This document shows positions 1-6,510 of a stretch of 7,247 nucleotides of DNA, piece after piece; positions within the stretch are counted from its first letter, which is position 1, and each line of letters begins with the position of its first letter. This stretch comes from an uncultured Desulfuromonas sp. (lineage in GTDB: Bacteria; Desulfobacterota; Desulfuromonadia; Desulfuromonadales; Trichloromonadaceae): contig CALJLX010000082.1 of the NCBI GenBank assembly GCA_937982495.1, forward strand, positions 1 to 7,247, given 5' to 3'. The notes under the pieces are model-generated. The model did no database searches. It saw nothing but the letters and a program-made list of their open reading frames with translations, and had not been told where the DNA came from. A program made the position numbers and the translations under genes.

Positions 1-101
1 ACGGCCTCGGCCACCGCCTGCCGCAGAGGGATCGGTTCGCCGAGAGCGCTCCCCCCGCCCAGGAGCACGCACAGCAGCATCAGCGTCAGTCTCATCTTCA
101 T
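1..101 (-). CDS. Exported protein, N-terminal fragment; possibly TolC-type outer-membrane efflux protein (partial)
   Basis: Read on the minus strand, an ATG at 101-99 opens a frame that runs off the left edge after 33 codons. A strong Shine-Dalgarno (GGAGGT, complement of 107-112) lies 5 nt upstream and fixes the start; a second ATG two codons later is too far from it. The first ~21 residues form a signal peptide: two basic residues (K2, R4), a Leu/Val-rich core, then a small-residue stretch with a likely cut after ALG. The mature start (EPIPLRQAVAEAV) resembles the first helix of outer-membrane efflux proteins of the TolC/CusC family, which often begin with a Leu-x-x-Ala-Val pattern. The signal peptide is seen directly. 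The TolC assignment is inference from a dozen residues and could be wrong. The gene is divergent from the TRAP operon. Confidence 0.5.
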   Translation of the reverse strand, partial: MKMRLTLMLLCVLLGGGSALGEPIPLRQAVAEA

Positions 102-126
102 CGGCTACCTCCGTTTTTATATTTAA

Positions 127-155
127 TATATATAAGAAGTTGAATTTGTCTGCAA
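127..155 (-). promoter_or_regulatory. Candidate sigma-70 promoter for the minus-strand exported protein gene
   Basis: On the minus strand, a -35-like TTGCAG (complement of 150-155) is followed after 17 nt by TATATA (complement of 127-132). The match is moderate: 3/6 at -35 and 4/6 at -10. The site lies in the most AT-rich stretch and would give a very short leader before the SD at 107-112. Because alternating TA sequence gives several overlapping -10 choices, the exact boxes are uncertain. Confidence 0.25.
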
Positions 156-256
156 GCAGCCAATCTCAAAATCCGCTTAAAAAAATACCTCATCCCCCCC
201 GACTGGCAAGCCGGCCGCGCCTCGAACCGGTCTCGCCAGCCAGCCGGGTTTTTCCC

Positions 257-285
257 TTGACCTTTCCCCGGGGCTCGGTTATTTT
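257..285 (+). promoter_or_regulatory. Candidate sigma-70 promoter for TRAP set 1
   Basis: TTGACC (257-262, 5/6 match to the -35 consensus) and TATTTT (280-285, 4/6 match to -10) are separated by exactly 17 nt. Transcription would start near 292, giving a leader of about 100 nt ahead of dctP1. The spacing and the position in the only gap upstream of the operon support it. No activator or repressor site is evident. Confidence 0.4.
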
Positions 286-393
286 TGCGAAATTCCATTA
301 TGTTTCCTTAGTTTAACGTGACATTTCCAGGTCGCCGACGGTGCCCGCCGTCAGACTTTCAATCCTGCCCAGCCCTTTCATCCGGAGGTTCCC

Positions 394-1401
394 ATGCACG
401 TGAAACGCGTCCTTTTCCTGCTTGCGAGCGGACTTTTGACCCTGCCGGGACTCCTCCTCAACCCCGGGGACGGCCACGCCAAAACCTATACGTTCAGCAT
501 ATTCTTCCCACCGACCCACGAGCAGGCCATCGCCGCCGCCGACTTCGCCAAGGAAGTGGAGAAGCGCAGCGAAGGGCGCCTCAAGATCACCCCCTTCGCC
601 GGCGGCACCCTGACCAAGGCACCCCAGGTTTATGACGGCGTCGTCAGCGGCATCAGCGATCTGGGCAACTCCTGCTTCGCCTATACCCGCGGCCGCTTCC
701 CGGTCACGGCCGCCCTCGATCTGCCCATGGGCTATCCCAACGGCAAGGTCGCGACCCGGGTCGCCGACCAGTTCACCAAGGCGGTCAATCCCGAGGAACT
801 CAAGGATGTCAAGGTTCTCTACGTGCACGCCCACGGCCCCGGCCTGCTGCACACCAAGAAACCGGTGCGCAAACTGGAGGATCTCAAGGGGATGAAAATC
901 CGCGCCACCGGTCTCAGCGCCCAGGTGGTCGAGGCTCTCGGGGGCGTGCCCGTGGCCATGCCCCAGGGGGATACCTACGAAGCCCTGCAAAAAGGGGTGG
1001 TGGACGGCACCTTCGCGCCGATCGAAACCCTCAAGGGCTGGAAACAGGGGGAGGTCATCAAGTACACCACCGAATGCTACGACATCGGCTACACCACGGC
1101 GATGTTCGTGGTCATGAACCTGAAACAGTGGAACAGCCTGCCGGAAGCCGACCGGAAGATCGTCGAGGAAGTCTCCGCCGAATGGGTCAAGGTCCATGGC
1201 GAGGCTTGGGACAAGGCCGACGAGGAAGGCAAGGCCTTCACCCTCGGCCTCGGCAACGAAATGATTCCCCTCTCCGCCGAGGAAAGCGCCCGCTGGCGCC
1301 AGGCGGTGGAACCGGTGATCAACGATTACATCGCCAATACCCCGGACGGCGGCCGCTATGTGGAACAACTCCGCGCCCTGATCGCCGAAGCCGCCAAATA
1401 A
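394..1401 (+). CDS. TRAP transporter periplasmic substrate-binding protein, DctP family (set 1)
   Basis: This is the periplasmic receptor of a TRAP importer: it binds an organic anion and delivers it to the DctQM membrane complex. It has 335 residues, normal for the family. The start is set by GGAGGT at 384-389. Residues 1-29 form a signal peptide (MHVKR, hydrophobic core, cut near GHA-K30). The mature protein shows the DctP fold signature: an LEDLKGMKIRATG segment carrying the conserved ligand-binding arginine (R170), then LGGVPVAMPQGDTYEALQKG (182-201) running into VVDG (202-205), the most typical motif of the family. The region after it (TFAPIETLKGW, 206-216) helps form the pocket and differs from DctP2. 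The mature protein has only two cysteines (C94, C228). It is the first gene of the set; a 122-bp gap with a large hairpin separates it from dctQ1. The substrate is unknown; carboxylates are usual for TRAP systems. Confidence 0.93.
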   Translation: MHVKRVLFLLASGLLTLPGLLLNPGDGHAKTYTFSIFFPPTHEQAIAAADFAKEVEKRSEGRLKITPFAGGTLTKAPQVYDGVVSGISDLGNSCFAYTRGRFPVTAALDLPMGYPNGKVATRVADQFTKAVNPEELKDVKVLYVHAHGPGLLHTKKPVRKLEDLKGMKIRATGLSAQVVEALGGVPVAMPQGDTYEALQKGVVDGTFAPIETLKGWKQGEVIKYTTECYDIGYTTAMFVVMNLKQWNSLPEADRKIVEEVSAEWVKVHGEAWDKADEEGKAFTLGLGNEMIPLSAEESARWRQAVEPVINDYIANTPDGGRYVEQLRALIAEAAK

Positions 1402-1423
1402 ACTATCCCGAAGTTCACGCCAG

Positions 1424-1463
1424 GATTCAGCCCCGTCGCCCACCCGGGTGGCGGGGCTGAATC
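1424..1463 (+). other. Large inverted repeat / mRNA stem-loop between dctP1 and dctQ1
   Basis: A perfect 12-bp inverted repeat, GATTCAGCCCCG (1424-1435) with CGGGGCTGAATC (1452-1463), encloses a second perfect palindrome, CCACCCGGGTGG (1440-1451). A 4-nt bulge (TCGC) separates the two on the left arm only. As RNA this folds into a long, very stable hairpin 22 nt after the dctP1 stop. No U run follows, so it is not a textbook intrinsic terminator. The likely role, by analogy with stem-loops behind other binding-protein genes such as malE, is to protect the dctP1 message end and let the binding protein be made in excess over the membrane subunits. That role is inferred. Confidence 0.75.
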
Positions 1464-1523
1464 GTCCCGTCCGGCCCAACTCGCAGTCCACGGGCGGGTT
1501 CCGGCACGAAGGATTTATCCGCC

Positions 1524-2009
1524 ATGCACCGCCTCGAAATTTCCGCCGGTTTTCTTGCCCGGCTTCTCTTCGGCCTGGCCGGCGCCGCCATCGTCGCCAT
1601 GATGCTGCTGACCTGCGCCGACGTCGTGCTGCGGCTCTTCAGCCGCCCGATTCCCGGAACCTATGAACTGGTTTCCTTTTTCGGCGCGGTCTCCGTCGCC
1701 TTCGCCATGGCTCACACCTGCGTGGAGAAAGGTCACATCGCCGTCAGCGTCTTGGTCCAGCTGCTGCCCCGGCGCGGTCGCGAGACGGTCGATGCCCTGA
1801 CCTCGGCCCTGACTCTGGTCCTCTTTGCCCTGATCGCCTGGCGATCCGTGCTTTACGCCGAAGACCTGCGCCGCTCCGGCGAGGTTTCCCTGACCCTGCA
1901 ACTCCCCTTCTATCCCTTCGTGCACGGAATCGGCCTTTCCGCCGCCGTCGTCTGCCTGGTGCTGCTTTCCGATCTCCTTCGGCACCTGCAAGGAGTCTTT
2001 CGCGGATGA
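1524..2009 (+). CDS. TRAP transporter small permease subunit, DctQ family (set 1)
   Basis: This is the small inner-membrane subunit, which pairs with DctM and helps dock the substrate-loaded binding protein. It has 161 residues, the usual size. Four hydrophobic segments are visible at about 11-33, 48-66, 91-110 and 132-152, matching the four-helix DctQ topology. Family signatures are the EKGHIAVSVLVQLLP stretch (68-82; the canonical form has a Gly-His-Ile-x-Val core) and the GEVSLTLQLPFYPF segment (119-132) before the last helix. The start is supported by GAAGGA at 1508-1513, a slightly long 10 nt away. The stop overlaps the dctM1 start (ATGA, 2006-2009), so the two membrane subunits are probably translationally coupled. 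The identity of the family is secure; the substrate is not known. Confidence 0.9.
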   Translation: MHRLEISAGFLARLLFGLAGAAIVAMMLLTCADVVLRLFSRPIPGTYELVSFFGAVSVAFAMAHTCVEKGHIAVSVLVQLLPRRGRETVDALTSALTLVLFALIAWRSVLYAEDLRRSGEVSLTLQLPFYPFVHGIGLSAAVVCLVLLSDLLRHLQGVFRG

Positions 2010-3307
2010 GCATGACCACCATCGGTATTCTCGGCATTCTGCTGCTCGTTGTCGGCCTCTTCTCGCGCATGCCGGTCGCCTTCGTCATGGCCGGCCTCGG
2101 CCTCGCGGGCTTCAGCTTCGTCGTCACCTTCGACGCCGGCCTCAATTTGCTGGCCCGGGACATCTGGGACACCTTTTCCTCCTACGGACTGACCGTCATC
2201 CCGCTTTTCGTTTTCATGGGCCAGGTCGCCTACCAATCGGGGATCAGCCGCCGCCTCTATCACGCCGCCTACGTCATGCTTGGCAACCGCCCCGGCGGCT
2301 TGGCCCTGGCTACCATCGGCGCCTGCGCCGGTTTTTCCACCATCTCCGGCTCGACCAACGCCACCGCCGCGACCATGGCCACGGTGACCATTCCCGAGAT
2401 GCAGCGGCGGCGCTACGATATGGGACTGGCCGCGGGCACCGTCGCCGCCGGCGGCAGCCTCGGCATTCTCATCCCGCCGAGCGTGATCTTCATCGTCTAC
2501 GGCATCATCACCGAGCAGTCCATCGGCAAGCTCTTCGCCGCCGGCATCATCCCCGGCATCCTGCTCTGCGCCCTCTTTTTCCTGACCATTATGGTGCGGG
2601 TGCGCCTCAATCCGGAACTCGCGCCACCGGGGCCGAAGACCTCGTTGAAGCGCAAACTCCGTTCCTTCGCCGGGGTCATCGAAACCCTGATCCTGTTCGT
2701 GCTGGTCATGGGCGGGATTTTCCTGGGCGTCTTCACCCCAACGGAGGCGGCCGCCGTCGGCGCCTTTCTCACCATTGTCCTCGCCCTGTTCCGCCGTCGA
2801 CTGAGCTGGCAGGGGTTCATCCAGGCCCTGCGCGACACCACCCGTATCAGCTGCATGGTCATGATGATCGTCACCGGCGCGGTGATCTTCGGCAAGTTCA
2901 TGGCCATCACCCGGGTGCCCTTCGAGTTGGCGGGTTGGGTCGGCTCCCTGCCCCTGCCTCCCTATGCGGTCATGGGGCTGATCATCCTGATCTACCTCTT
3001 CGGCGGCTGTTTCATGGACTCCCTGGCCATGGTCATGCTGACCGTGCCGATCTTCTATCCGGTAGTACAGGCCCTCGGCTTCGATCCGATCTGGTTCGGC
3101 GTCATCATCGTTCTGGTTACCGAGATGGGGGTCATCACCCCACCGGTCGGCATCAATGTCTACGTCGTTCACGGCATCGCCAAGGACATCCCGTTGGAAA
3201 CCATTTTTCGCGGCGTTTTTCCCTACCTGCTGGCGCTGCTCGTCTGCTGCGGCATCTTGCTCCTCTTCCCGCAACTGGCCCTGTTCCTGCCCGGACTGAT
3301 CAAGTGA
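2006..3307 (+). CDS. TRAP transporter large permease subunit, DctM family (set 1)
   Basis: This is the large inner-membrane subunit that forms the transport path and couples uptake to a cation gradient. It has 433 residues, standard for DctM, with hydrophobic helices throughout. Family motifs appear in order: TISGSTNATAATMATVTIPE (112-131, the first re-entrant hairpin), GGSLGILIPPSVIFIVYG (149-166), GVFTPTEAAAVGAF (241-254), GGCFMDSLAMVMLTVPIFYP (333-352) and TEMGVITPPVGINVYVV (372-388, the repeat-related second half). The ATG at 2006 overlaps the dctQ1 stop and has AAGGAG at 1990-1995, 10 nt upstream; an alternative ATG at 2012 is in frame. The first hairpin has STNAT where DctM2 has STVAT, so the two permeases belong to different branches of the family. 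Set 1 appears to end here: a 228-bp gap follows. Confidence 0.95.
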   Translation: MSMTTIGILGILLLVVGLFSRMPVAFVMAGLGLAGFSFVVTFDAGLNLLARDIWDTFSSYGLTVIPLFVFMGQVAYQSGISRRLYHAAYVMLGNRPGGLALATIGACAGFSTISGSTNATAATMATVTIPEMQRRRYDMGLAAGTVAAGGSLGILIPPSVIFIVYGIITEQSIGKLFAAGIIPGILLCALFFLTIMVRVRLNPELAPPGPKTSLKRKLRSFAGVIETLILFVLVMGGIFLGVFTPTEAAAVGAFLTIVLALFRRRLSWQGFIQALRDTTRISCMVMMIVTGAVIFGKFMAITRVPFELAGWVGSLPLPPYAVMGLIILIYLFGGCFMDSLAMVMLTVPIFYPVVQALGFDPIWFGVIIVLVTEMGVITPPVGINVYVVHGIAKDIPLETIFRGVFPYLLALLVCCGILLLFPQLALFLPGLIK

Positions 3308-3535
3308 TCGCCTCAGCCCCAAAAAGCTGTACCCGTGGGGCTATAATTCGATCAAATTCATTTTGGTTCCGCCAAAAAACCACTTGTCCCTCCAGACCTC
3401 CGCGCCTTCCGACTAGCCAAGCATCTTCCTTCGCCCTATAATCAAACGCGGTTTTTCTTGCCAGAACAGGATTCGTTTTCCCTTCATAACGCCGTGACCC
3501 GTCATTTCACCTCTTTTTGAAAGGAGAAAAATTTC
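3308..3535 (+). other. Intergenic region between TRAP set 1 and set 2 (228 bp)
   Basis: This is the longest gap between transporter genes, with lower GC than the flanking genes. It holds a weak hairpin, AGCCCCA (3315-3321) with TGGGGCT (3336-3342) and a 14-nt loop, which could be a poor terminator for set 1 but has no T run. A second short inverted repeat is TTTTGG (3361-3366) with CCAAAA (3372-3377). Two TATAAT sequences occur, at 3342-3347 and 3437-3442; only the second has a -35-like partner. The last 30 bases carry a strong SD for dctP2. Confidence 0.6.
3414..3442 (+). promoter_or_regulatory. Candidate sigma-70 promoter for TRAP set 2
   Basis: A perfect -10 TATAAT (3437-3442) lies 17 nt after TAGCCA (3414-3419, 4/6 match to TTGACA). 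Transcription would begin near 3449 and give a leader of roughly 87 nt, with AAGGAG at 3521-3526 in front of dctP2. If real, set 2 and usp can be expressed independently of set 1. The earlier TATAAT at 3342-3347 overlaps a hairpin arm and lacks a -35. Confidence 0.4.
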
Positions 3536-4588
3536 ATGGCTCCCAGACTTCTCTCTCTGCTCGTCCTGCTGTTCGTGGCCCTGCTCGCCCTGCCGCAGGA
3601 CCGAGCCCTCGCGGACGACAAGGCTGATCCCTTGGCTTCCTGGAAACCGGCCTTCGATCCGAGCGGCGCCAAGTATACCTACCTGCTCTCCAACGTCTCC
3701 CATCCCGCCATGGAAGGCATCGCCGCCGGCTACCGGATTCGCGACAAGGTCTGGGAGCGCAGCAACGGCCAACTCTATGTCGATTTCCGTCCGCTCTCCC
3801 AGCTCGGCGGCGAGAAAGATGTGCTGAGCAAACTGCGGATGGGCGCGATCCAGGGGATTATGTGTTCGTCGGTGGCCGCCGCCAACGTCGCCGACAAGCT
3901 CGGCATCGTCAACCTGCCCTACGTCGTCGATACCTTCGAAAAACTCGACAAATTTCGCGCCGACAAGGAACTCTTCCGGGAATTCGCCGACAGCGCCAAA
4001 CCGGCCGGGCTGAAGGTCGTCGACATCACCGGCTACGGCACCTACGGCTGGGCCACCACCGTGCCGGTGCGGACCCTGGCCGACGCCGCCAAGGTCAATT
4101 TCCGCATCGCCGAGGCGCCGGTGAACACCGACCTCTACAAGGCCTGGAAGCTCAAGTTCACGGTCATGCCCTGGCCCGATGTCCCCCAGGCGCTGCAAAC
4201 CGGCGTCATCAACGGACTCGACCACACGCCGACGGTCTGCAACACCACCAAGAAGTTCGACATCGCCAAATACTTCACCGAAGTCAACTACGCCCAGGGA
4301 CTCTTCATCCACATGATCAACCAGCGCTGGTTCGACAAACTGCCGGCGGACCTGCAACAGGTGCTGATCGACACCATCGAGGAGGAGAGCGCCAACTCGC
4401 GGGCGTTGACCAAGTCCCAGCATGAAGCGATGATCGCCGACGCCAAGGCCAAAGGGGTTGAATTCTTTACCCTCTCCGCGGCCGACAAAGACAAGCTGAT
4501 CGAGATGGCGGCACCGATGGTGGATTCCTGGGGGAAGAAAATCGGTCAGGACTATCTGAACAAGGTCCGGGCCGCCCTCAACCCCTGA
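3536..4588 (+). CDS. TRAP transporter periplasmic substrate-binding protein, DctP family (set 2)
   Basis: This is the binding protein of the second TRAP importer, 350 residues long. The start has a strong SD (AAGGAG, 3521-3526, 9 nt away). A signal peptide spans about residues 1-26 (R4, long Leu/Val core, cut after ALA). The mature chain keeps the DctP layout: an N-terminal lobe with SQLGGEKDVLSKLRMGAIQG (88-107), AAKVNFRIAEAPVNTDLYKA (184-203) with the conserved ligand arginine R190, and MPWPDVPQALQTGVINGLDH (211-230), equivalent to the family's MP-x-x-E-x-Y-x-ALQ-x-GVVDG motif. The usual Glu-x-Tyr there is replaced by Asp-Val-Pro, and the pocket segment that follows is HTPTVC rather than DctP1's APIETL. 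These differences point to a different ligand from set 1. It has two cysteines (C110, C235). A terminator-like hairpin follows the gene. Confidence 0.92.
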   Translation: MAPRLLSLLVLLFVALLALPQDRALADDKADPLASWKPAFDPSGAKYTYLLSNVSHPAMEGIAAGYRIRDKVWERSNGQLYVDFRPLSQLGGEKDVLSKLRMGAIQGIMCSSVAAANVADKLGIVNLPYVVDTFEKLDKFRADKELFREFADSAKPAGLKVVDITGYGTYGWATTVPVRTLADAAKVNFRIAEAPVNTDLYKAWKLKFTVMPWPDVPQALQTGVINGLDHTPTVCNTTKKFDIAKYFTEVNYAQGLFIHMINQRWFDKLPADLQQVLIDTIEEESANSRALTKSQHEAMIADAKAKGVEFFTLSAADKDKLIEMAAPMVDSWGKKIGQDYLNKVRAALNP

Positions 4589-4611
4589 ATCGTCCGACCC
4601 GTTCAATGCCG

Positions 4612-4638
4612 GCCGGGGAGCTCGCCTCCCCGGCTTTT
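4612..4638 (+). terminator. Terminator-like hairpin with T run between dctP2 and dctQ2 (probable attenuator)
   Basis: GCCGGGGAG (4612-4620) pairs perfectly with CTCCCCGGC (4626-4634) over a 5-nt loop, followed at once by TTTT (4635-4638). This has the form of an intrinsic terminator with a short U run. It begins 24 nt after the dctP2 stop and ends 14 nt before dctQ2. Since dctQ2 and dctM2 have no promoter of their own that I can see, partial read-through is expected. That would make the binding protein far more abundant than the membrane subunits. Confidence 0.65.
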
Positions 4639-4652
4639 CCGAGATTTTCCCC

Positions 4653-5147
4653 ATGCTGAAAAAAGCTTTTAAAACCATCGACCGGACTTTCGCCGCCATC
4701 GAGGACTGGTCGCTCTTTCTCGCGGTCGGCCTGGCCCTGTGCGCCGCCATGGCCAACGTGGTGCTGCGCAAAACCACCGACATCAACCTCTACTGGTCGG
4801 ACGAGGTGGTGCGCAAGGTGATCTACTTCACCACCTTTGTCGGCTGCAGCGCCGCCGTGCGCCACCGCTCCCTGATCCGCATCGATGCCCTGCCGCAGAT
4901 GCTGCCCATTCTCAAGCGCCCGCTCACCCTCTTCAGCCATCTGGCGGTCCTGGCCTTCTCCGCCACCCTGGTCTGGCTGGGGGGAAAGCTGACCCTGGAG
5001 ATGTACACCGACGCCTACGCCCGCACGCCGACCCTGCAGATTCCCGAATGGTACTTTTACGCCGTCCTCCCCCTGGTGGGGGTGATGATGTTTCTGCGCA
5101 CCCTGGGCGTGATGGTCGAGGATTGGCAGGGAGAACGGGAAGAGTGA
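4653..5147 (+). CDS. TRAP transporter small permease subunit, DctQ family (set 2)
   Basis: This is the small membrane subunit of the second importer, 164 residues long. Hydrophobic segments at about 20-38, 55-70, 93-112 and 132-151 give the expected four helices. The segment YWSDEVVRKVIYFTTFVG (47-64) followed by HRSLIRIDALPQMLP (71-85) matches the classic DctQ pattern of Trp-Ser-x-Glu before helix 2 and an Ile-Arg-Ile-Asp loop after it. TPTLQIPEWYFYAVLP (125-140) is the usual lead-in to helix 4. The start lacks a good SD: only GAGA at 4641-4644 is in range, and the preceding hairpin ends just upstream. Poor initiation would add to low expression relative to dctP2. The start itself is the only ATG that fits helix 1. 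Another hairpin overlaps the stop codon. Confidence 0.9.
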   Translation: MLKKAFKTIDRTFAAIEDWSLFLAVGLALCAAMANVVLRKTTDINLYWSDEVVRKVIYFTTFVGCSAAVRHRSLIRIDALPQMLPILKRPLTLFSHLAVLAFSATLVWLGGKLTLEMYTDAYARTPTLQIPEWYFYAVLPLVGVMMFLRTLGVMVEDWQGEREE

Positions 5148-5164
5148 TCCGGCCCGGCCGGATC
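5146..5164 (+). other. Perfect hairpin at the dctQ2 stop codon
   Basis: GATCCGGC (5146-5153) and GCCGGATC (5157-5164) are perfect complements around a 3-nt loop; the left arm includes the last two bases of the dctQ2 TGA stop. A CTTTTT run starts 6 nt after the stem (5171-5176), too far for a standard terminator but suggestive of pausing or partial termination. It lies in the 49-bp gap before dctM2. Its role is inferred only. Confidence 0.55.
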
Positions 5165-5196
5165 CAGCTCCTTTTTACTTCAACGATGGCAGGTTC

Positions 5197-6492
5197 ATGG
5201 AAAACAGCTATCTGATCATTCTGGCCGTACTGCTCGGCGCTCTTGCCACCACGGTACCGGTCTTCATGGCGCTCTTTTTCACCGGGTTGCTCGGCCTCTC
5301 CTGGCTGATGGGCATCGATCCCCAGATCGTCATTGAAGTCCTCTACCGCAGCATGGACAAATTCGCCCTGATCGTCGTCCTCTTCTTCGTTCTCTGCGGC
5401 AACGTCATGACCACCGGGACGATCGTCGAAAAGCTGATCAAGACCGCCAACGTCTTGGTCGGCTTCCTCCCGGGCGGGCTGGCCATGGCCGGCATTCTCG
5501 CCTGCGGCCTCTTCGGCGCCATCTCCGGTTCGACCGTGGCCACGGCGGTCGCCATCGGCGGCTTCATGATCCCGGCCCTGATCGACAACGGCTATGAAGA
5601 GCGCTTCAGCGTGGGGATCATGACCACGGCGCCGATTCTCGGCATCGTCATCCCGCCGTCGATCTCCATGATCCTCTATGCGATGGTGACCAACGACTCC
5701 CTGGAGGCGCTCTTTCTCACCGGCTTCATCCCCGGCGCCCTGATCATGCTCGCCATGTCCCTCTATGCCTTTTTCGTCTGCCGGGCCAAGGGCTACGCCG
5801 TCCGCCCCAAGCCGACCCTGGCCGAAGCCATGGACACCCTGAAGGAGAGCTTCTGGGCGCTGCTCTTGCCGGCAATCATCTTCATCGGCATCTACGGCGG
5901 CATTTTTACCGCCAACGAAGCGGCGGTGGTCGCCTGTTTCTACGCTTTTTTCGTCGAGATCGTCATTCACCGCGACATGCGCCTGCGCGACGTGAAGAAA
6001 GTCATCGTGGCTTCCGCCGTCACCTCGGCGACCCTGCTTATCATCGTCGCCGGCGCCTCGGTTTTCGGGGAATATCTGACCTTCGAACAAATTCCCGACA
6101 AAATCGCCAACGGCGTCGTCGGCAATATCCAGTCCCCCTGGGTCTTTCTCCTGGCGGTGAACATTCTCCTGCTGGTCATCGGCATGTTCATGGACATCAT
6201 CTCGGCGACCCTGATCCTGACCCCGATCTTTCTGCCCCTGCTCGCCAAGTTCGGTGTCGACACCATGCACTTCGGCTTGCTCATGACCATCAATCTGGGG
6301 ATCGGTTATTGCACCCCCCCCCTCGGCGTGAGCCTCTATATTTCCGGGGCGACGGTCAATCGCGACCTACTCTACGTCTCGCGGGCGGTCCTTCCCTTTC
6401 TCCTCATCCAAGTTCTGTTGCTGCTGCTCTTCACCTATTGGCCCGATCTCGTTCTGCTCCTGCCGCGCCTGATTTACGGCTACGGCGGTTAG
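5197..6492 (+). CDS. TRAP transporter large permease subunit, DctM family (set 2)
   Basis: This is the large, ion-coupled transport subunit of the second importer, 431 residues long and polytopic throughout. Family motifs in order are GAISGSTVATAVAIGGFMIP (107-126, first re-entrant hairpin), ILGIVIPPSISMILYAMV (147-164), GGIFTANEAAVVA (234-246), GMFMDIISATLILTPIFLPL (329-348) and IGYCTPPLGVSLYISGA (369-385). These include the Gly-Ser-Thr and Pro-Pro clusters tied to cation binding in studied TRAP permeases. The SD is weak: AGG at 5191-5193 lies only 3 nt from the ATG. The start is kept because the first helix begins directly after it and no better in-frame start lies upstream. It shares motifs with DctM1 but differs at most other positions. 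The usp gene follows 18 bp later. Confidence 0.95.
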   Translation: MENSYLIILAVLLGALATTVPVFMALFFTGLLGLSWLMGIDPQIVIEVLYRSMDKFALIVVLFFVLCGNVMTTGTIVEKLIKTANVLVGFLPGGLAMAGILACGLFGAISGSTVATAVAIGGFMIPALIDNGYEERFSVGIMTTAPILGIVIPPSISMILYAMVTNDSLEALFLTGFIPGALIMLAMSLYAFFVCRAKGYAVRPKPTLAEAMDTLKESFWALLLPAIIFIGIYGGIFTANEAAVVACFYAFFVEIVIHRDMRLRDVKKVIVASAVTSATLLIIVAGASVFGEYLTFEQIPDKIANGVVGNIQSPWVFLLAVNILLLVIGMFMDIISATLILTPIFLPLLAKFGVDTMHFGLLMTINLGIGYCTPPLGVSLYISGATVNRDLLYVSRAVLPFLLIQVLLLLLFTYWPDLVLLLPRLIYGYGG

Positions 6493-6510
6493 CCCCGGAG
6501 GACGCCTGCC

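Larger units (their letters stand above)
102..393. other. Divergent intergenic region (292 bp)
   Basis: This is the gap between the minus-strand exported protein gene and dctP1. The left part (about 113-180) is markedly AT-rich and includes an alternating TA run at 126-134. The right part returns to the GC-rich composition of the genes. It holds one promoter candidate in each direction. A short inverted repeat, GACGG (337-341) with CCGTC (348-352), falls in the presumed dctP1 leader. I see no convincing operator repeat, riboswitch or terminator. Confidence 0.6.

Noticed and set aside
181..215. Possible sigma-54 promoter (TGGCAAG near 204)
   Set aside because: The matching TTGC element at the required spacing is absent; the sequence there is CCGCG.
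3342..3347. First TATAAT in the gap between the two TRAP sets
   Set aside because: It overlaps the right arm of a weak hairpin and has no -35-like sequence at 16-18 nt spacing.
394..4588. Possible conserved disulfide in the two DctP proteins (two cysteines each)
   Set aside because: The first cysteine is at a similar place in both, but the second is not (C228 versus C235 align to different segments), so a shared disulfide is unlikely.
313..6270. Very long minus-strand open frames (392, 470, 457 and 445 codons at 313-1491, 1910-3322, 3413-4786 and 4933-6270)
   Set aside because: They lie opposite well-supported TRAP genes. Their translations are His/Gly/Asp/Glu-rich with no domain, as expected when the sense strand avoids TTA, CTA and TCA codons in GC-rich DNA.
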